Below, in pieces: positions 49,850 through 64,000 of a stretch of 64,000 bases of DNA. The stretch covers positions 60,384,286 through 60,448,285 of the forward strand of contig CM065684.1 in the NCBI GenBank assembly GCA_017654935.2, read 5' to 3'. The translations under genes were made by a program, and so were the position numbers. Below the pieces are notes generated by a model. The model saw nothing but the letters and a program-made list of their open reading frames with translations. It did not search any database and was not told the DNA's origin. This DNA comes from Phymorhynchus buccinoides (lineage: Eukaryota; Mollusca; Gastropoda; Neogastropoda; Raphitomidae). The first letter of the stretch is position 1, and every line of letters begins with the position of its first letter.

Positions 49850-50199
49850 TGCCGGTGTCATAATGAATAAGTAGTCGTATGAAATATTTACCTCTGCGCA
49901 TGCGCATTAGAACAGTTACTTATCTCCCGTGATTACTACTAACCCTAACCAAAGATACTGTATAGTCTTTGCCCTAACCCTATCCCTAACCCTAACCCTA
50001 TCCCTAACGAAGTTGAAACAACGGAAAGAACCAAGAAATAGAGCAGGAGAGTGTAAATCTACATATTTGCAGAGAAATCGATGTACAAAGCCATGCACTT
50101 AGTTTCGTAATTATTCACAATGGCGGACAAACAAACGATTCTGATTGGCTATGCGGCTAGAAGTAAAAATCTCATAGAGGTAAAAATACACTGCCACAC
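49850..50199 (+). promoter_or_regulatory. Candidate RSPH9 promoter segment (duplicated at 60003-60285)
   Basis: It contains CCCTAA-type repeats, an inverted CCAAT (GATTGG at 50143-50148) and ACAATGGCGGAC at 50117-50128, which resembles a YY1-type initiator element. It ends 170 bp before the RSPH9 start codon. An upstream ATG in ATGGCGGAC could also be a uORF start. The function is inferred from position and motifs. Confidence 0.4.
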
Positions 50200-50369
50200 C
50201 GGGTGCTGTCGATTCAACGTGGCAGACGACGGAAGTAAACATACAAGGCGGATGTCCTCCACAGCGCATGTCGGTAATCTTGGCAACGGTAACAGCATCG
50301 TTTTTGACACACAGGAGCATCTGTCAAAAAACAAACATACGCGCGATTTCTTGCTTTATCGCAAACAAT

Positions 50370-58130
<7,761 letters not shown>

Positions 58131-58244
58131 TGTGGTTGCTTCCCTTTGAATAATTTAAAAGAAAAAGATTGAAAACAGATTGTTATGAGACGGAAACCTT
58201 GCTTTCTTGCAAAACTTTGAATATCAACTTTTGTAATGGACGGT

Positions 58245-58549
<305 letters not shown>

Positions 58550-58550
<1 letters not shown>

Positions 58551-59028
58551 TCCATGAATTTTATTTATAGAGGGTACTATATAGTAAGCAATAACATGCT
58601 TTTTTACATCCAGCCCTCTGGACAAATACATGTAAAACAGAAAATGGAAAACGAAAATAAACACATACAAAGTAATATAAAGCATGCAAAATACATCCCT
58701 ATATTGTAACACATCAATAACAAAACAAAACCTATTATTATTATCTATGCTCATTATTAACATTCAAAATGTGTGAAGTAAGCTCATACACACGGAAAAA
58801 TAAAAACCTAATCTTACTTTTCACACTCATCTTTTAACATTAAAAAAAAAAAAGTGCACCAACATGAAAAAAATACCTCAATCATACTTTATGAATTCAT
58901 CATTAAAGTGTACTTATTTGAAAAGAAACCCATGCGCATAATAAGTCAAACATAGTATTACTTTACCTACTCATCTTAGCATGCACAATTTAAAATATAA
59001 ATACGTGTACTCATGGCGGCAACATGAA

Positions 59029-59074
<46 letters not shown>

Positions 59075-59395
59075 GCGTTGGTGGAAATATACCATTGTTC
59101 CCACTATTGAGTGTTCTGCAGTTACTATATATTACTGGGTAAGGAATTCCAAGGATTACCTACTCTGTGCATGTGCATGCACATGCTCGCTTGAGCGTAT
59201 GTGTGTGAAGTTTATGCACGCTCTATGGCTGTTGTTTTTCAACTATTCTTTTGGGGATTTTCCCTTTTTTTCCCTTCAAGTTAATGAAATTGAATTTATT
59301 TTTGTTGTTGTTGCTCTTTCCGTTTTCAATTAGACAAGACAATGAACAAGTTTTTAATGTGCTGAATTGGTGCTTCATTAAAATTTCCACTCAGA

Positions 59396-59438
<43 letters not shown>

Positions 59439-59700
59439 CTGTATTTGTTTCTCCTCACTCAGAAGGAAAGGATTTGAAAATACTTTTAGTTTAGATCTGA
59501 TCTAGGATTCCAGCAGATTTTTGCTATAGTGGTGTGTGTGTGTACGTGCTTGTGTTTGCATGTATGTGATTATATCTTCCATATTTTATGAGGCTTTTTC
59601 TTACACATAGTTCAGTTAATACCGAAGCAATCATTTTAACGTGCAAATTGTTTTATAAATGACAGAGTAACCTCCCTTCTTTTTTCAGAATACTGAGACT
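58550..59700. other. No gene recognised; RSPH9 3' flank
   Basis: AT-rich DNA with (GA)n at 59031-59072 and (GT)n at 59398-59436. The start (TGAATTTTATTTATAGAGGG) resembles LINE 3' tails. Confidence 0.5.
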
Positions 59701-59709
59701 GGGTTTACT

Positions 59710-59900
59710 TATTACTGAACCAATCATAACAGAACACAATGATCATGTAATACCAATGCACTTTACTGAACCAATCATAGCAGAACACAACGATCATAGA
59801 ATACTAACACACTTTACTGAACCAATCATAACAGAACACAATGATCATAGCCCACTACTATCACACTGTACTGAATCAATAACTGATCATAGAATACTAA
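59710..59900 (+). repeat. Tandem repeat of about 55-60 bp, four copies
   Basis: TTTACTGAACCAATCATAAC followed by AGAACACAATGATCAT and AATACTAACAC recurs four times with decay at the end. Confidence 0.85.
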
Positions 59901-60002
59901 CACCAATGGTGTGTGGGAATATTGGTATGTAGTAATAGTAGTAACAAAAGTATGCTTCCGTCTTCAATTCTCGGTTTTCGCCCCAACCTAGATAGATCGA
60001 GG

Positions 60003-60285
60003 TTGTGGTGTTATGATAAATAAGTACCTGTCATTAAATATCTACCTCTCGCATGCAAACTGTACCCATCTAACCCTAACCCTATCCCTAACCACGGAAA
60101 GAACCAAGAAATAGAGCAGAAAGGTGTAAATCTACATATTTGCCGAGAAATCGATGTACAAATCCATGCACTTAGTTTCGTAAAATTCACAATGGCGGAC
60201 AAACAAACGATTCTGATTGGCTACGCTAGGACTACTTCCGGCTAGGACTACTTATCTCATAGAGGTAAAAATACACCGCCACAGT
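60003..60285 (+). repeat. Second copy of the RSPH9 upstream segment
   Basis: ATTTGCCGAGAAATCGATGT, TCCATGCACTTAGTTTCGTA, ACAATGGCGGACAAACAAAC and TGATTGGCTA match 49850-50199 in order, with a short GGCTAGGACTACTT insertion. No RSPH9 coding sequence follows. Confidence 0.85.
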
Positions 60286-60309
60286 GGACTTATTTTTGAA
60301 GCTAGACCT

Positions 60310-62228
60310 AGTACCGTACACCCCGCTTATAGTAAAGTGCAGGGGAGCAAGGCTTTTCCTTTACTATAACAGGTTTTTCTTATAAACGATGTTCGGATAT
60401 AGTAAAGTTTTGATGGTATTTTTGATTTTATCCGATGACGTTTTTCAAAGTCAAAGCTAACGTAAAATACTAAATATAAACCCATCATCAAATCAAAATA
60501 CAGCAAAACTCGGTTATAAGAATATCGAAGGGAGATGATGTTTTGCTTAATACCATATCCAAGTTTTCTTATATCTGAAACTCAGATATAAGAAAACATT
60601 TTGAAGTTTTTTTCCCTTATAAACAATTTGAATGGGGGAAAAGAGAAAAGAAAAAGAAAAGAAAAGAAAGACAGAAAAAGAAAACGAAGAGAAAATCCTT
60701 TTTCCTAAATTGATGCATGTCTTGCATCATAAAATCAAAATAGTCTACTAAGAAGAAGATTTAAAGGTGCCTACAACAACTTATCTAAGAAGCCTTTTTT
60801 TGTCTTTTTACTGTTATCAAATCCGTACCCCTTCACCTTTCTTGAACTGAATTATTACCATTTACTGTCCACCCATGCAGCTTTTCATCGATCGTTTGCT
60901 TTTGTTTATGTGGATGTTCGTCCACATATTCAGTTATTTGTATTTATCTTCTTAAAGAAATGAATTGCCTTTTCCTCTCTGCCATTGCTGCTGAAAATGT
61001 AAGGATGGACAGTCTCTCTACCACCAACACAAAAGTACTCATATTTTTTTCTTCTGCTCAACATTTATTTTGCACAGAATACTGAAGGAAAGTATGGAAT
61101 AAAGGAACAAAAACAACTCAATTAGTCTTGTAATCAAGTGCCTGTACTGTTTAGAATGTCTGTGACACAACTGGTTTGATGTAAATTTTCCCTTTTTGGA
61201 ACGACTTCAATTTCCTCGGAACATCCTTTCAGTTCAGGTCCAACTCGCTTTTAAAGACACACTGATCCAACACGATTAAATCCCTTGTTTTTTTCTGGGT
61301 AGCTGTGACCCACATGCTAATTCCCCCAGCTTCAAATTGAGGCTGCTCTTTAAAATGTTTCGTTTTCAATTTGGGGGCATTTGCATGGGAGTCAAACCTG
61401 GTCAAAACAAGATTTTGTACCAGCTATAAGAAGGAAAACAGGTGGAACCCGTGATTTTGGGTCGATACAAGCGACTATCAAAACGTTAAGAACTGCCCTC
61501 TTTCCCACCAACTGTCCATTGCGGATGGGAGAAAATAATTGCTTGCTTATAACCGAGTTTTCTTATAAGCGAGTTTCTTATATCACAGTTTTGATCATAG
61601 ATAAGAAAGAAGAAGTTCGGCAGGGACATTTTTTTTTGCTTCATTGTAAGCGAGTTTTCTTATAAGCGAGTTTCTTATAAGCGGATTCGGCTGTATATAT
61701 ATTTTTTTCGGATTCATTTTTTTCCACTAAGTAATGAGGGGAAAGAAACATGTTTTTGAGTGCCTTTCAATTTCGTTGATGAAGGTGGGTAGAGGGAGTA
61801 GTGAGACTGTGACGTATACATTGATGACGTATTTACAAAGGTAAATACAAAGAGGACCATTTTTTAATTGTAACGAAGAGGAACCACAAATGACTTTACT
61901 ATAGGAGTTTTTTAAATTTTAATTATAACCCAGTTGTTATTATGGGTGGGTGGAGGGAGTGGTGAGACTGTGACCATACATTGGTGACGTATTTACAAAG
62001 GTCACGAAGAGGACTTTTTTTTAATTGTAACCCAGGAGCCAGTCCTGTGGGGAACCAAACGTGACTTTACTATAGCAGTTTTTTTAAATTATTATAACCG
62101 AGTTGCTACTATCCGAGGTCTATTTAGTAATAAAACAGTAGACCTTTGGCCGGGAACCAGTGCTAAAAATTCCTTTACTGTAACCGAAATTTCTTATAAC
62201 CGAGATTACTATAAACGGGGAGTACTGT
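60310..62228. mobile_element. Non-autonomous DNA transposon of about 1.9 kb
   Basis: AGTACCGTACACCCCGCTTA and its imperfect inverse TAAACGGGGAGTACT form the ends. The interior repeats TTACTATA and CTTATAA words. No transposase ORF is seen. Confidence 0.65.
60498..61696. mobile_element. Nested DNA element of about 1.2 kb
   Basis: ATACAGCAAAACTCGGTTAT and GCGGATTCGGCTGTAT form inverted ends inside 60310-62228. CTTATAAGCGAGTTT occurs repeatedly near its right end. Confidence 0.65.
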
Positions 62229-62289
62229 ATTGCATTATTATTGAAAAAAACACATCAACAAGCATAATTGTTCTGCCCAGATCTAATAG

Positions 62290-62606
62290 TAATACTATAG
62301 AACTCTATGTGCCCCTCGTGGGGATGCCGGGGGTCTTTCGTACAAATAGTTCCTTCTGGAAGTTCTGTGCTTGTAACTACCTCTAATCTGTCACTCTCTT
62401 TGACTCTTGCCTTTTCCCTTTGCTTACTGTCATCTGCTATATTTCTGTCTTACTGGTCCATTCTCCTGCCATTTTTCCATAAATTCTTACAAAGATTTCT
62501 TCAGCCGAAGTCGGACTATTTCTTTCTTAGTTAGGCGCATAACGACAACATGACGCATCTACGCTCATGTGACAGGAAACTGAGCAACCGAAGAAGAAGA
62601 AGAACT
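62290..62606 (+). mobile_element. GAA-tailed interspersed repeat, 3' variant 1
   Basis: CTCGTGGGGATGCCGGGGGT, CTACCTCTAATCTGTCACTC, GGCGCATAACGACAACATGA, (GAA)n. Closely parallel to 8525-8915. Confidence 0.8.
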
Positions 62607-62615
62607 CTGTGTGTT

Positions 62616-62651
<36 letters not shown>

Positions 62652-63385
62652 AAACAGTCGTCACGCTCAGAACCCATGAAAATGCAAATGACACGGCAAC
62701 ATTGTTTCCTAGTGTCAAAGTTTTCCACCCATGCGTCCACCTAGCGCGTGGCTGTATTTTGTAAGTCCTGCAAGATTGACGTATGTGCGAATTGTTGGGT
62801 CTACAGGCATATTGAAAGATTTTTTACTAAGCAAGAAAGTAAAGCATGCCAGCATCTTACTACTTGATAAAAACAAAGATTGCAGACTATATTATTGCAC
62901 ATATTTGTCCCAAGATTGTATACAGAGATAGCAATTTTCTCTTGTCAGTTTGTCTGTCTATCTGTCTATTTTGTATGTCTGCTAAAAAAAAGTGATTAAA
63001 AATTAAAAGTTTTTGATGAAATTTTGTGAAAGGTTTGGGCATGAAGCCTAGCTACTAAAAGTCTAAATTCTGTTAATGCTCAGAGTTGGGTCGAATAGCT
63101 GTTGATATTCTGATGCAGGGGTTATTATTAATTTAAGAAAAAATCATTATTACATTTTCTGTGTAGTCCAATAACTCAACCTTCCCAATCCCTGGTGAAC
63201 AAATTTAGTAAAGAAAAGAAAAAAGGAAAGAAAACTAAACTGACAGATTGAACTTATATCGAGCCTCACATTATCCAGGGTATGAAAAGTCAAGTGTCAA
63301 CATGTTCAGATACACTAAATTTTGATTGTGATGTTTTATGGTGTGAGAGTTACATATTTGTTTTAATGTAAATTTATGTTTCATG
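62607..63385. other. No gene recognised
   Basis: A short (GA)n at 62620-62648, then AT-rich DNA without coding-like ORFs. Confidence 0.5.
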
Positions 63386-63387
63386 TT

Positions 63388-63655
63388 TTTGCTTAATATT
63401 TTAATTTTGATATATCTCATCTTATTTTACGCGGTGGAAGGCAAGTTTCCATGTGCGTTGTACAATGCCAATGGACAATAAAGAAACTTATGACTTATGA
63501 CATCATTTAAGACATCAATTACTTAATATTTTAATTTTGATATATCTCATCTTATTTTACGCGGTGGAAGGCAAGTTTCCATGTGCGTTGTACAATGCCA
63601 ATGGACAATAAAGAAACTTATGACTTATGACATCATTTAAGACATCATTTAAAAC
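63388..63655 (+). repeat. 134-bp direct duplication with AATAAA and ACTTATG tail
   Basis: Two nearly identical units (63388-63521, 63522-63655) contain TTACGCGGTGGAAGGCAAGT, CAATGGACAATAAAGAAACT and end in TTATGACTTATGAC. This looks like the 3' end of a LINE copied twice. Confidence 0.85.
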
Positions 63656-63835
63656 TTATCAGTTTTAAATGAGAAGAAAGTAGCCTTTCAAACAGGAGAT
63701 AAAAGAGAAAGAAAAGTGGTTCAATCTAAACTTAGGGGGCGAGTTAAGGAAGGGACAGAGGGAGTATAAGGATAAAGTAGAATAGAAGTTTCAGACAGGC
63801 AGAATGTTAGATGCATGGGATGGGCGTCTATTGCC

Positions 63836-64000
63836 ATGAAATGTTTTAAAAAGATCGTCCTTCACCGCCTTCTTTCATTTACTAACCAACTCCTTGATCC
63901 CTTTCAGTTTGCCTACAAGCGGTGTAGAGGAACAGACGATGCCATACTTACCCTTCTTCACAATGCCTTTCTTCACTTAGATAACCCCAACCCTTTTGTT
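63836..64000 (+). pseudogene. LINE reverse transcriptase fragment, runs off right edge
   Basis: It reads MKCFKKIVLHRLLSFTNQLL then DPFQFAYKRCRGTDDAILTL then LHNAFLHLDNPNPFV. These are the conserved start-of-RT blocks of non-LTR retrotransposons (FAY-x4-RGTDDAI). It is open at the window end, so it may be part of a longer or intact ORF2. Residues just upstream (WASIA) match the usual LTS-x-x-MKCFEK context. Confidence 0.85.

Overview
The window is animal genomic DNA, most probably from a marine mollusc and perhaps a gastropod. The basis is animal orthologues split by GT-AG introns, tRNA-headed SINEs, many small DNA transposons, very long CA/GA microsatellites and frequent TAGGCCTA words. The species cannot be named from the sequence. 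Non-coding DNA is dominated by interspersed and tandem repeats.

Four protein genes can be assembled exon by exon. (1) Minus strand, <1-6329: a CARD plus coiled-coil protein (six exons; the 3' end leaves the window at the left edge). (2) Plus strand, 20611-26521 (start codon perhaps at 16542): calcineurin subunit B, 171 aa, four EF-hands. (3) Minus strand, 43573-48445: NUDT22-type Nudix hydrolase, four coding exons, 309 aa. (4) Plus strand, 50370-58130: radial spoke head protein 9 (RSPH9), five exons, 276 aa. NUDT22 and RSPH9 are head-to-head, 1.9 kb apart. A LINE reverse-transcriptase fragment lies at 36297-36557 (minus), and another runs off the right edge at 63836-64000 (plus).

Layout: 1-6.3 kb CARD gene; 6.5-8.5 kb inverted-repeat element holding a 22-bp minisatellite; 9.1-11.5 kb small transposons and a 79-bp satellite; 12.3-14.2 kb microsatellites; 15.4-16.7 kb inverted duplication and CpG-rich block; 16.5-26.5 kb calcineurin B; 26.5-43.5 kb intergenic, repeat-rich; 43.5-48.5 kb NUDT22; 50.3-58.1 kb RSPH9; 58.2-64 kb microsatellites, nested DNA transposons and LINE pieces.

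The most unusual observation recurs across three genes. A microsatellite lies at a splice junction, and the splice site plus the adjoining 30-90 bp of exon has been copied in tandem together with it. It occurs at the calcineurin B exon 5 acceptor (13 copies, ten of them open and in frame with 117/114-bp spacing), the RSPH9 exon 3 donor (5 copies), the RSPH9 exon 4 donor (5 copies), and the NUDT22 exon 2 and exon 3 acceptors (2 copies each). A second theme is minisatellites that arose inside transposons: a 22-bp array in one arm of an inverted-repeat element, a 95-bp array inside a MITE, and a 60-90-bp array that appears to derive from a SINE tail.
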